From the NCBI GenBank assembly GCA_045545455.1, contig JAZQAY010000033.1, positions 1-16,111 of the forward strand: a stretch of DNA of 16,111 nt. Reading direction: 5' to 3'. The notes under the pieces are model-generated. The model had not been told where the DNA came from and did not search any database. It saw only the letters and a list, made by a program, of their open reading frames with translations. Source of the DNA: RUG754 sp045545455. Lineage in GTDB: Bacteria > Bacillota > Clostridia > Peptostreptococcales > Anaerovoracaceae. The translations under genes were made by a program, and so were the position numbers. Positions 1 through 6,624 of the stretch are shown here, one piece after another; position 1 is the stretch's first letter; every line of letters begins with the position of its first letter.

Positions 1-889
1 GATCCGACTTCCCCGTCTTCGGATCCAGTATGTGATGGTATTTGACGCCATCGACTTCTATGAACCTCTCATAGGTCCCGGAGGTCACAATTGTAACGTC
101 ACGCCCCGGATAAATGCCAAGCAGTCCTCCGGTCTCATCCCTGGGATCCCTGATGCCGAGGCTGAAGTCCGTCCGGTCTTCTTCTGAAGCATCCAGAGCC
201 CCGCTCTTTCCTCCTATGACCTCGATGTTTCCTCCGAGATTCACGATCCCGCTTGTCACGCCCTGCTCCCTCAGGAACAAAGCGATCTTATCCGCTATAT
301 ATCCCTTGGCTATACCGCCGAGATCTAGCATCATCTCAGGATCATTGAGTTTGACTGTATGGGCGCTCTCATCCACCGCAATACCCGTATAGTCTATATG
401 TTCCGACGCTTCTTTCAGCGCCTCATCTGAAGGTACTTCAGTCCCACCCTCTTCAAGGCTCTCATGAAAATCCCAGAGATCCGAAGCCTTGCCGACCGTT
501 ATATCGAATACGCCTCCTGATATGTTTCCGTACTCGATGCCTCTTAAGATAACGTCTGTGGTTACGTCGCTTACAGTGACCGCTTCGCCGCCTGCCTTGT
601 TTATCCTGTCTATGTCGGATCCTTCTATCGTCCTCGAGAGCGTCTTCTCATATTCGCTCATTTCCTTAAAAGCGTCCGTGATTATCAGATTGCAGGCTTC
701 GTTGAAAGCTTCCTCCTTCTCCCCGTCAATGACTCCATCTTCAAGGCTGTAGATCGTCAGCTCGCATATGGTATCGAAGTAGAATGACTGCTTCGAGTAT
801 CCGTTCCCGGTCCCCGTATTTCCGCAGCCGGAAAGACACAACACCGAGGCGATGATCAACGTCATCGCCAGTATGTATATTTTACGCAT
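1..889 (-). CDS. apbE: FAD:protein FMN transferase (ApbE family lipoprotein), 3' end cut by window edge
   Basis: This enzyme transfers FMN from FAD onto Ser/Thr of extracytosolic flavoproteins, RnfD and RnfG being the obvious clients here. About 296 residues are visible. The N-terminus is a lipoprotein signal ending in a lipobox (LSGC, lipidated Cys at residue 22 of the start used here), so the protein acts outside the membrane. Family motifs seen are SKQSFYFDTICELTIY near the N-terminus, LDLGGIAKGYIADKI mid-protein and TSGTYERF followed by YHHILDPKTGK at the cut end; ApbE proteins usually extend some tens of residues further. Start choice: an in-frame ATG lies at 904, but the -10 box sits at 912-917, so transcription would begin at about 904-905 and that ATG would be leaderless. 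The ATG at 889 has a weak GAAAG ribosome site upstream and still gives a good signal peptide. It is transcribed divergently from the NusG-II/Gx genes. Confidence 0.93.
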   Translation of the reverse strand, partial: MRKIYILAMTLIIASVLCLSGCGNTGTGNGYSKQSFYFDTICELTIYSLEDGVIDGEKEEAFNEACNLIITDAFKEMSEYEKTLSRTIEGSDIDRINKAGGEAVTVSDVTTDVILRGIEYGNISGGVFDITVGKASDLWDFHESLEEGGTEVPSDEALKEASEHIDYTGIAVDESAHTVKLNDPEMMLDLGGIAKGYIADKIALFLREQGVTSGIVNLGGNIEVIGGKSGALDASEEDRTDFSLGIRDPRDETGGLLGIYPGRDVTIVTSGTYERFIEVDGVKYHHILDPKTGKSD

Positions 890-911
890 TTTTTCTTTCT
901 TCATAGAAATC

Positions 912-940
912 ATTATACCATAGACAGCCCTCTCTGTCTC
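912..940 (-). promoter_or_regulatory. Promoter of apbE
   Basis: On the minus strand the -10 is a perfect TATAAT (912-917) with an extended TGG before it. The -35 is GAGACA (935-940, 4 of 6 matches) at a 17-base spacer. The predicted transcription start is at about 904-905, on the first possible ATG of apbE. Seen directly in sequence; activity is inferred. Confidence 0.65.
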
Positions 941-963
941 GTATTTTTAGCCCCGTACCACCT

Positions 964-991
964 TTGACACCGAAACGCTTTATGATATAAT
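964..991 (+). promoter_or_regulatory. Strong consensus promoter of the NusG-II / Gx / homocysteine methyltransferase / glsA unit
   Basis: A perfect TTGACA (964-969) and a perfect TATAAT (986-991) are separated by 16 bases, and an extended TGA precedes the -10. The expected transcription start is at about 998, which is the A of the start codon, so the mRNA is predicted to be leaderless. Both elements are read directly from sequence. Confidence 0.8.
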
Positions 992-997
992 AAACCC

Positions 998-1360
998 ATG
1001 ATAAAGAAAGCAGACGTCATACTGTTCATCTTAATAGTGGCTGTTGGCCTGATCATCTCCTTCGGTCCCCTTGCAAAGCAGGCGGGAGGCACAGACGTGG
1101 TCGTGACCCTGGACGGCGAGACCTACGGTATCTATGCCCTTTCCGAGGATCAGACCATCACGGTGGAGAAGGACGGTCATGTTAATGTTATCGTGATAGA
1201 AAACGGTACGGTCCGCATGGACTCCGCAAGCTGCAAAAATCAGGTGTGCGTGGATCACGGCTCCATCTCCCTTAAGGGTGACAGCATAGTCTGCCTTCCC
1301 AACCGGGTAGTTGTCGAGATCAAAGGCGAAGGAGGTGAAGCAGATGTCATCTCAGGCTAA
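998..1360 (+). CDS. NusG domain II-containing membrane-anchored protein
   Basis: A 120-residue protein with one N-terminal membrane segment (about residues 6-23) and an extracytosolic NusG-domain-II fold. The family signature is visible: three cysteines in DSASCKNQVC and IVCLPN (C79, C84, C99), followed by a short beta strand VVVEI. Proteins of this family are found beside Gx-transporter genes, apbE and Rnf or extracellular-electron-transfer loci; I recall the Listeria EetA/EetB pair as this type, with moderate certainty. The biochemical role is not established. No ribosome binding site precedes the ATG and the promoter puts the 5' end on it, so translation is probably leaderless; no other Met lies before the membrane segment. 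The last 17 bases overlap the next gene, implying translational coupling. It should not be confused with the transcription factor NusG, which is cytosolic. Confidence 0.85.
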   Translation: MIKKADVILFILIVAVGLIISFGPLAKQAGGTDVVVTLDGETYGIYALSEDQTITVEKDGHVNVIVIENGTVRMDSASCKNQVCVDHGSISLKGDSIVCLPNRVVVEIKGEGGEADVISG

Positions 1361-1874
1361 AGCTTCCCGCTCCCGCGACAGGCGTACCAGGCTTATCGCC
1401 ATAAGCGCCATGTTCGCTGCTCTTGCTTTGATATTCAGCTATATAGAGGTCCTCATACCGATACCTCTTCCTATCCCCGGAATCAAGCTAGGCCTGGCCA
1501 ACCTGGTCATCCTGATAGCCATCTACAGGATGGGATTCAGATACTCCTTCGCCATCAATATGGTGAGGATAGCAGCAGCGGGCCTCCTCTTCAGCGGAGT
1601 CTTCGGCATGCTCTATTCCCTGGCAGGCGGCATACTGAGCATCGTCATCATGTATCTGCTCTACCGTACCGGTAAGTTCAGCATGGTGGGAGTCAGCATG
1701 GCAGGCGGCGTTTGCCACAATCTGGGCCAGCTTATGACAGCTGTCGTCCTTTTGGAAAACACCGGAATACTGAGCTACTTCCCCGTACTCCTGTTTTCCG
1801 GACTCATCACAGGAATAATCATAGGCATACTTGCCTACGTCATAGAGGAGCGCCTTCCGGCGTTCACCGATTGA
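1344..1874 (+). CDS. Gx transporter family protein (heptaprenyl diphosphate synthase component I family)
   Basis: A 176-residue membrane protein with about five to six hydrophobic segments. The family hallmark is in the first third: FSYIEVLIPIPLPIPGIKLG followed by LANLVILIAIYRMG. The family (Hpre_diP_synt_I) is named after component I of heptaprenyl diphosphate synthase, but its fold resembles ECF-transporter substrate-binding (S) components, so a small-molecule transport role is as plausible as prenyl synthesis. The start at 1344 is set by a full AGGAGGT (1330-1336) placed 7 bases upstream, inside the preceding gene; the reading frame is open further upstream, to 1311, but without such a site. 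It overlaps the NusG-II gene by 17 bases, and the two probably work as a pair. The substrate is unknown; a flavin or quinone-precursor link is inferred from apbE and rnf nearby. Confidence 0.85.
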   Translation: MSSQAKASRSRDRRTRLIAISAMFAALALIFSYIEVLIPIPLPIPGIKLGLANLVILIAIYRMGFRYSFAINMVRIAAAGLLFSGVFGMLYSLAGGILSIVIMYLLYRTGKFSMVGVSMAGGVCHNLGQLMTAVVLLENTGILSYFPVLLFSGLITGIIIGILAYVIEERLPAFTD

Positions 1875-1893
1875 TAAAAATTGGAGGTTGACC

Positions 1894-2739
1894 ATGAATA
1901 AAGACATCCTTTTGCTCGACGGTGCCAACGGCACCTGCCTCTGGTCCAAGACGGGAGATAACGGCCCCGTCTGGAGATTCAACAAGCTTTTCCCCGACTC
2001 AGTGCGGGAGCTTGCAGACGAATTCATAGAAGCCGGTTCTGACTTCGTGCTTTCAAACACCTTCAGCGCCAACCGTCCTTCCGTGGATCCTTACGATTTC
2101 ACGGTGGAGGAGATCGTGAGAGAAGGCGTCATCCTCGCAAAGGATGCCGCCAAGGGACGCGCGAAAGTTCTTCTCGATATCGGTCCCTTAACAGGACTTC
2201 TCATCCCCTTCGGAAATATCGCAAAGGAAGAAGCCCGGGAGTGCTTCGCTGAGATGATAAAATACGGCGCCATGGAGAAACCGGACGGGATCTTTCTTGA
2301 GACCTTTATGGATCTCGAGATGCTGAAGATAGCCTGCGAGGAAGCAAGAAAGTATGATATTCCCCTTCTTTGCTCCATGAGCTTCACGAAGTACAACCCT
2401 AAAAAAGGCGGCCGCACTATGTTCGGTAACACACCGAAGCAAATCGCTGAAGAACTGGCTCAATTTGAGCCGGAAGCCATCGGTCTCAACTGTTCAGAAG
2501 GTCCTGAAGAGACCTTCCCCATCATAAAGGAGTACAGCGAAGCAACTGATATACCCCTCATTTACAAGCCTAACGCAGGGAAACCCAAGGTGGAGGGAGG
2601 TTCTGAAGTGGATTACAGTGATTTTGCGGAAGAGGTATCAAAGGCAGCCCTGATCCCCGGCGTAAAATACATAGGCGGATGCTGCGGATCGAGCCCTCTC
2701 TACATAAAGGCTCTCGCAGAGAAGATCAGAACTCTTTAA
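1894..2739 (+). CDS. Homocysteine S-methyltransferase family protein (MetH N-terminal domain-like, stand-alone)
   Basis: A 281-residue TIM-barrel protein corresponding to the homocysteine-binding domain of MetH/BHMT-type methyltransferases. The Zn-binding thiolate ligands are present: C200 in LNCSEG and C263-C264 in GGCCGSS. The N-terminal signature DGANGTCLW and the barrel motif SNTFSANR also fit. It lacks the folate, cobalamin and activation domains of full MetH, so it must take a methyl group from a partner corrinoid protein encoded elsewhere, or from a small methyl donor. The start is the ATG at 1894, with GGAGG at 1883-1887; a TTG two codons upstream is less likely. It lies 19 bases after the Gx gene and 11 bases before glsA, so it is probably in the same transcript. 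The exact methyl donor cannot be read from the sequence. Confidence 0.88.
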   Translation: MNKDILLLDGANGTCLWSKTGDNGPVWRFNKLFPDSVRELADEFIEAGSDFVLSNTFSANRPSVDPYDFTVEEIVREGVILAKDAAKGRAKVLLDIGPLTGLLIPFGNIAKEEARECFAEMIKYGAMEKPDGIFLETFMDLEMLKIACEEARKYDIPLLCSMSFTKYNPKKGGRTMFGNTPKQIAEELAQFEPEAIGLNCSEGPEETFPIIKEYSEATDIPLIYKPNAGKPKVEGGSEVDYSDFAEEVSKAALIPGVKYIGGCCGSSPLYIKALAEKIRTL

Positions 2740-2750
2740 AAGGAAATAAA

Positions 2751-3677
2751 ATGGAAAAGGAAAAGATATCACAGGTATTGGATGCAGCCCTTGAGATCGG
2801 GCGCAAAGAAATACCATCGGGTGATGTCGCGGACTATATACCCGAGCTCGCCAAGTCTGACAAAAACGCCCTCGGCATTGCTATAGCAGGAAAAAACGGA
2901 AATATTTATGCGGCAGGCGACGCAGATACGAGGTTCACTATACAGAGTATCTCCAAGGTGATCACCCTCTGTGCAGCACTTGAGCTCTGCGGCTACGATG
3001 CTGTTTTTTCGAGGGTGGGAATGGAACCATCAGGCGAAGCTTTTAACTCCATAGTGGAGTTGGACCTGGTTTCAGGCAAGCCCTATAATCCCATGATAAA
3101 TTCAGGAGCCATCGCAGTGGAAGACCTGCTCCTCGGAGAGGTCAGTTTCACCCAGATGCTGGACATCTCAAGGAAGCTGATGCTGGATGATTCCGTAAGG
3201 CTAGACGAGAAGGTATTCAGGTCGGAAATGGAAAACTGCGAAAGGAACAGAGCTATAGGATGGCTCCTCAAGTCAAAGGGAATCACAAGAAACGACGTCG
3301 ATGAGGTGCTGAACCTGTATACGGCGATGTGTTCCCTCAGCGTTTCAGCCCGTTCCCTGGCCAACCTTGGACTGATCCTTGCAAACGGAGGTACAGATCC
3401 CGTATCAGGTTCGAAGCTTCTGAGTCAGGAAACCGTCAGAATAGTCAAGACCATAATGCTCACCTGCGGCATGTATGACGGCTCAGGACAGTTCGCAGTG
3501 GAAGTGGGACTCCCCACCAAGTCAGGTGTCGGCGGCGGTCTTCTTTCCGTCGTGGATAAGTCCATGGGCATCGGCATCTACGGTCCGTCCCTGGATAAAA
3601 AAGGAAACTGCATCGCAGGAGGAGCAATGCTGAAGTACCTTTCTTCTGAATTCGGGCTCCACCTGTTCCAGCACTGA
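2751..3677 (+). CDS. glsA: Glutaminase A (L-glutamine amidohydrolase)
   Basis: Hydrolyses L-glutamine to glutamate and ammonia in the cytosol. At 308 residues it has the normal length of bacterial GlsA. The serine-dependent beta-lactamase-like fold is supported by the catalytic SxxK (S66-I-S-K69 in FTIQSISKV), the conserved NPMINSGAIAV segment (around 113-123), CGMYDGSGQFA containing Y242, and the C-terminal PTKSGVGGG loop. The start is the ATG at 2751 behind AAAAGGAAATAAA; an upstream in-frame extension to 2679 overlaps the previous gene and has no ribosome site. It is the last gene of the four-gene plus-strand unit and is followed by a bidirectional terminator. It could feed glutamate and ammonium into amino-acid fermentation, but why it shares a transcript with membrane electron-transfer genes is not evident. 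Confidence 0.95.
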   Translation: MEKEKISQVLDAALEIGRKEIPSGDVADYIPELAKSDKNALGIAIAGKNGNIYAAGDADTRFTIQSISKVITLCAALELCGYDAVFSRVGMEPSGEAFNSIVELDLVSGKPYNPMINSGAIAVEDLLLGEVSFTQMLDISRKLMLDDSVRLDEKVFRSEMENCERNRAIGWLLKSKGITRNDVDEVLNLYTAMCSLSVSARSLANLGLILANGGTDPVSGSKLLSQETVRIVKTIMLTCGMYDGSGQFAVEVGLPTKSGVGGGLLSVVDKSMGIGIYGPSLDKKGNCIAGGAMLKYLSSEFGLHLFQH

Positions 3678-3706
3678 TGACATTAATTTAAATATCGACA
3701 GAAAGT

Positions 3707-3736
3707 AAAAAAGGCATCCGATATGGATGCCTTTTT
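3707..3736. terminator. Bidirectional Rho-independent terminator between glsA and rnfB
   Basis: A perfect 7-bp stem GGCATCC (3713-3719) / GGATGCC (3725-3731) with a 5-base loop. It is preceded by six A and followed by five T, so it can end transcription of glsA on the plus strand and of the rnf operon on the minus strand. Confidence 0.92.
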
Positions 3737-3758
3737 ATTAACAGAAAGTTTGTCTCAC

Positions 3759-4661
3759 TTATGCGTTTGCTCTGGGACCTTCAGGTGTTGTCTGAGGGGT
3801 CACCGGTGTCTCAGGGGCAGCTTCCTTTTTGGGTGCAGCCTTAGGCTTAGGCAGCTGTCTCTTTGCTCTCATGTTGTTGATTGCCTTGGTGGGGCATTCC
3901 TTTGCGCACATTCCGCAGTTCTTGCACTTCTCAGGATCGATGAACGCATGGTTGTTCTCGATCACGATAGCGTCGAACTTGCAGACCTTAGCGCACTTGC
4001 CGCAGCCGATGCAGCCGTTCTTGCAAGCCTTGAGAGTCTGAGCTCCCTTGTCTTGGTTCTGGCACTGTACAACGACCTTGTTCTTGGCGGGTGCGATACG
4101 GATAACGTGCTTAGGGCATGTAGCTGCGCAGGCTCCGCATCCTGTGCAAAGCTCACGGGCCACTACTGCTACTCCGTCGCAGATCTTGATAGCTCCGAAG
4201 TTGCATGCTCTGGTGCAGTCGCCGAGACCTAAGCATCCGTACTTGCAGGCGTTCATTCCTCCGAAGAGAGAGGCTGCTGCCTTGCAGGATTCAGGTCCCT
4301 GATATTCGGAAAGCGGCTTAACTACGCTGCAGTTTCCGTTGCACTGAACTACTGCAACCTGAGGTTCTGCTGAACCTGCTTCAACTCCCAGGATGGAAGC
4401 AAGCTGTGCTGCAACGTCTGCTCCTCCTACGGGGCACTTGTTGGGGCCTACGCCTTCGGGATCTGCAGCGAGAGCGTTAGCATAGTCGCTGCATCCTGCG
4501 AATCCGCAGCCGCCGCAGTTAGCGCCGGGAAGAGCTTCCTGAAGTTTGATGACTGTCTCATCCACGGGTACGTAGAATACCTTGGATGCGATGGTAAGGA
4601 TAACGGCAAAGACAAATCCCAGTGCCACTACCAGTAATACAGGTGTCATAATAGGGTTCAT
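3759..4661 (-). CDS. rnfB: Electron transport complex subunit RnfB (polyferredoxin)
   Basis: The cytosolic iron-sulfur subunit, the proposed entry point for electrons from reduced ferredoxin. At 300 residues it is of the long clostridial kind (the E. coli protein is about 190). An N-terminal membrane anchor (about 6-28) is followed by the RnfB Fe-S motif (C49, C52, C57, C76). A middle cysteine region follows (C107, C111, C126, C139, C143, C149, C153), then three CxxCxxCxxxC sets (172-182, 217-227, 246-256). The 26 cysteines could hold up to about six [4Fe-4S] clusters, which is an inference from the count. The last 30 residues are a Pro/Ala/Lys-rich, probably disordered tail. AAGGAGG overlaps the rnfA stop, 12 bases upstream, and supports the ATG at 4661. 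It is the last gene of the operon. Confidence 0.96.
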   Translation of the reverse strand: MNPIMTPVLLVVALGFVFAVILTIASKVFYVPVDETVIKLQEALPGANCGGCGFAGCSDYANALAADPEGVGPNKCPVGGADVAAQLASILGVEAGSAEPQVAVVQCNGNCSVVKPLSEYQGPESCKAAASLFGGMNACKYGCLGLGDCTRACNFGAIKICDGVAVVARELCTGCGACAATCPKHVIRIAPAKNKVVVQCQNQDKGAQTLKACKNGCIGCGKCAKVCKFDAIVIENNHAFIDPEKCKNCGMCAKECPTKAINNMRAKRQLPKPKAAPKKEAAPETPVTPQTTPEGPRANA

Positions 4662-4673
4662 ACTGTCGCCTCC

Positions 4674-5246
4674 TTATACTAAGCCGCCGAATCCCATGAA
4701 AGCAAGGGAAAGGATAGCGGCTGTTGTCATTGTGATAGGTACGCCCTGGAAAGGTGCGGGAATGTTAGGGTTGTTCTCAAGTCTTGATCTCATTCCGGAG
4801 AAGATGACCATGGCAAGAAGGAAACCGATTCCAGCGCCGAGAGCGTTAACGAGAGCCTGAGGATAGTTGTATCCCAGGTCTATGTTGTTGATGCAGACGC
4901 CGAGTACAGCGCAGTTGGTGGTGATCAGAGGAAGGTATACTCCCAGAGCCTTGTGTAAGGAAGGGATGAACTTCTTCAGTACCATTTCTACGAACTGTAC
5001 GAGGGCTGCGATAACGAGGATGAATACGATGGTCTGCAGATATGCGATGTTCCATGCGTTCAGGATCCTCATGATAGGCCATGTAGCCGCTGTGGCGAGT
5101 ACCATTACGAAGATAACTGCCACACCCATACCAACGGCTGAGTCAAGTTTCTTTGATACGCCGAGGAAAGGACAGATACCGAGGAACTGAGCGAGTACAT
5201 AGTTGTTAACCAATATCATAGCAAGTAATATTCCAAAATATGACAT
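4674..5246 (-). CDS. rnfA: Electron transport complex subunit RnfA
   Basis: An integral membrane subunit of 190 residues with six hydrophobic segments. It starts with the RnfA signature YFGILLAMILVNNYVLAQ, then FLGICPFLGVSK. C25 and C112 (in TTNCAVLG) occupy the positions that, in Nqr/Rnf structures, ligate the intramembrane iron-sulfur cluster shared between RnfA and RnfE. The start codon overlaps the rnfE stop by one base (TAATG), so translation is probably coupled. RnfA is homologous to RnfE and inserts with opposite topology. Confidence 0.97.
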   Translation of the reverse strand: MSYFGILLAMILVNNYVLAQFLGICPFLGVSKKLDSAVGMGVAVIFVMVLATAATWPIMRILNAWNIAYLQTIVFILVIAALVQFVEMVLKKFIPSLHKALGVYLPLITTNCAVLGVCINNIDLGYNYPQALVNALGAGIGFLLAMVIFSGMRSRLENNPNIPAPFQGVPITMTTAAILSLAFMGFGGLV

Positions 5247-6058
5247 TATGCTTCAGCTCCTTTCGTAACAGTATTTGCAGCAGGTGCTGCTGCCTTAGGT
5301 GCAGCGGGCTTAGCCGGTGCAAGCTCGATCTCTCCGAGTTCAGCGATGCATTTTTCCTGTGTGCACATAGCAGCAAGTGCGCATCCCTGGCAGGAGAAGT
5401 CTCTGGGTGTGCCGCCCTTTCTGGTGATGATCCAGTTAACGAGAGCGATTACCAGAGCGTATACAAAGAATCCGCCGGGTGCAAGCGCTATGATGAGCAC
5501 GGGGTGCTCGCTGATGAAGGGGATGGAAATGGTGAGCTTCTTAACGAGCTCTTCTCCTCCGAGGAAGAATCCTGAGAAGATGGTTCCGTTTCCGATGATC
5601 TCACGGATAGCTCCGATAACTGTAAGAGCTAAGGTGAAACCGATACCCATACCGATACCGTCAAGGGCGGAATCGAGAGGGTTGTTCTTTGAAGCGAACA
5701 TTTCCGCACGACCGAGGATGATACAGTTAACTACGATCAGCGGAAGGAATACGCCCAGTGAATTGTACAGAGGTTCAGCGTAAGCCTGAACGATGAACTG
5801 TACGAGGGTTACGAATCCTGCGATAACTACGATGTAGCACGGGATACGAACTTTGTCGGGAATGATCTTGGCAAGGATGGAGATAACGATGTTAGAGCAG
5901 ATAAGTACTGCAGTAGCAGCGATACCCATACCCATACCGTTGAAAGCCGAGCTGGTGGTTGCCAGCGTAGGGCAGGTTCCCAGAAGGAGTACCAGGTTGG
6001 GGTTCTCCTTGATGATACCTTTAGTAAGGATCGCTAATTTGCTTGCTTTCTTTTCCAT
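5246..6058 (-). CDS. rnfE: Electron transport complex subunit RnfE, with Cys-rich C-terminal extension
   Basis: A homologue of RnfA with six membrane segments. C29 (LGTCPTLA) and C112 (VVNCIILG) are the expected partners of RnfA C25/C112 for the intramembrane cluster. The Lys-rich N-terminus and TRKGG after the last segment suggest both ends are cytosolic. Beyond the core there is an extension of about 50 residues: a Cys4 motif C223-x2-C226-x5-C232-x4-C237, then an Ala/Pro/Lys-rich tail. E. coli-type RnfE (about 230 residues) lacks this motif; I believe some clostridial RnfE proteins share it but cannot check. The start overlaps the rnfG stop (TAATG), with GGAGGTGTT upstream. Confidence 0.96.
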   Translation of the reverse strand: MEKKASKLAILTKGIIKENPNLVLLLGTCPTLATTSSAFNGMGMGIAATAVLICSNIVISILAKIIPDKVRIPCYIVVIAGFVTLVQFIVQAYAEPLYNSLGVFLPLIVVNCIILGRAEMFASKNNPLDSALDGIGMGIGFTLALTVIGAIREIIGNGTIFSGFFLGGEELVKKLTISIPFISEHPVLIIALAPGGFFVYALVIALVNWIITRKGGTPRDFSCQGCALAAMCTQEKCIAELGEIELAPAKPAAPKAAAPAANTVTKGAEA

Positions 6059-6624
6059 TAATTAACACCTCCTGCCTCTTTGAACTGTTCCAGAGCAGCG
6101 TATACACCGTAGTGTACACCGTTGGAGGAGATAGTAGCTCCGCTTACGGGGGTGATAGCGGGATCAGCCTTAGCGCTGGTCTCTGTGAGTTCCGTAAGTC
6201 CGATATACTGCTGAGTATGGCTTGAATCGTGAGCCTTGGTACCAAGTCCCTTGGTGTCAGCGTGCTTTGTTACCTTAACGCCTGTGATGGCTCCGTCAGC
6301 GTCGATTCCGATCATCTCTGTGAGGATGCCGCCGAAGGATGAGGTGTTGACTGTAACTACCATGCCGATGCCTTCAGCGATGTAGCAGTCTGTTACATAA
6401 ACCTTATCGGGTTCGAGTACTACCAGGTCTCCGTCATACTGTTCGAAGCTTGATGCTGCAGGAAGAAGTTCTGCTCTTGCAGCGTCTGCAGCTCTTACGG
6501 TATTGTCCGCGATGATAGGCTCAGTGATGGAGTTTACGTAAGCAAGTGCAAAAGTCATTACCAGGCAGATCAGTACGAGTACTACTGTAGGCTGGATATA
6601 TTCTTTGAATGTGTTGCTCTTCAT
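6058..6624 (-). CDS. rnfG: Electron transport complex subunit RnfG (covalent FMN protein)
   Basis: A subunit of 188 residues with one N-terminal membrane segment (about 13-31) and an extracytosolic FMN-binding domain. The covalent flavinylation motif is SGATIS (161-166); T164 is the expected acceptor by alignment with NqrC/RnfG proteins. Upstream lies the conserved G-x-G region HADTKGLGTKA (121-131). ApbE would attach the FMN after export, which links this gene to the apbE gene at the window's left edge. The start shares ATGA with the rnfD stop (4-base overlap), with GGAGG 10 bases upstream. The length is usual for Clostridia. Confidence 0.96.
   Translation of the reverse strand: MKSNTFKEYIQPTVVLVLICLVMTFALAYVNSITEPIIADNTVRAADAARAELLPAASSFEQYDGDLVVLEPDKVYVTDCYIAEGIGMVVTVNTSSFGGILTEMIGIDADGAITGVKVTKHADTKGLGTKAHDSSHTQQYIGLTELTETSAKADPAITPVSGATISSNGVHYGVYAALEQFKEAGGVN

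Noticed and set aside
998..1360. Transcription antitermination factor NusG
   Set aside because: Only the domain-II family is present, with an N-terminal membrane segment and no NGN or KOW domain of true NusG.
1488..2072. Open frame of 194 codons on the minus strand opposite the Gx and homocysteine methyltransferase genes
   Set aside because: It spans two real genes and their junction on the other strand and has no promoter, ribosome site or family motif; treated as a shadow.
2679..2750. N-terminal extension of glutaminase by 24 residues
   Set aside because: It overlaps the homocysteine methyltransferase end, and the normal family length and ribosome site fit the ATG at 2751.
3723..4302. Cys-rich open frames on the plus strand opposite rnfB
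   Set aside because: The cysteine and leucine richness is a mirror of rnfB codons in other frames; rnfB itself has all the expected Fe-S motifs.
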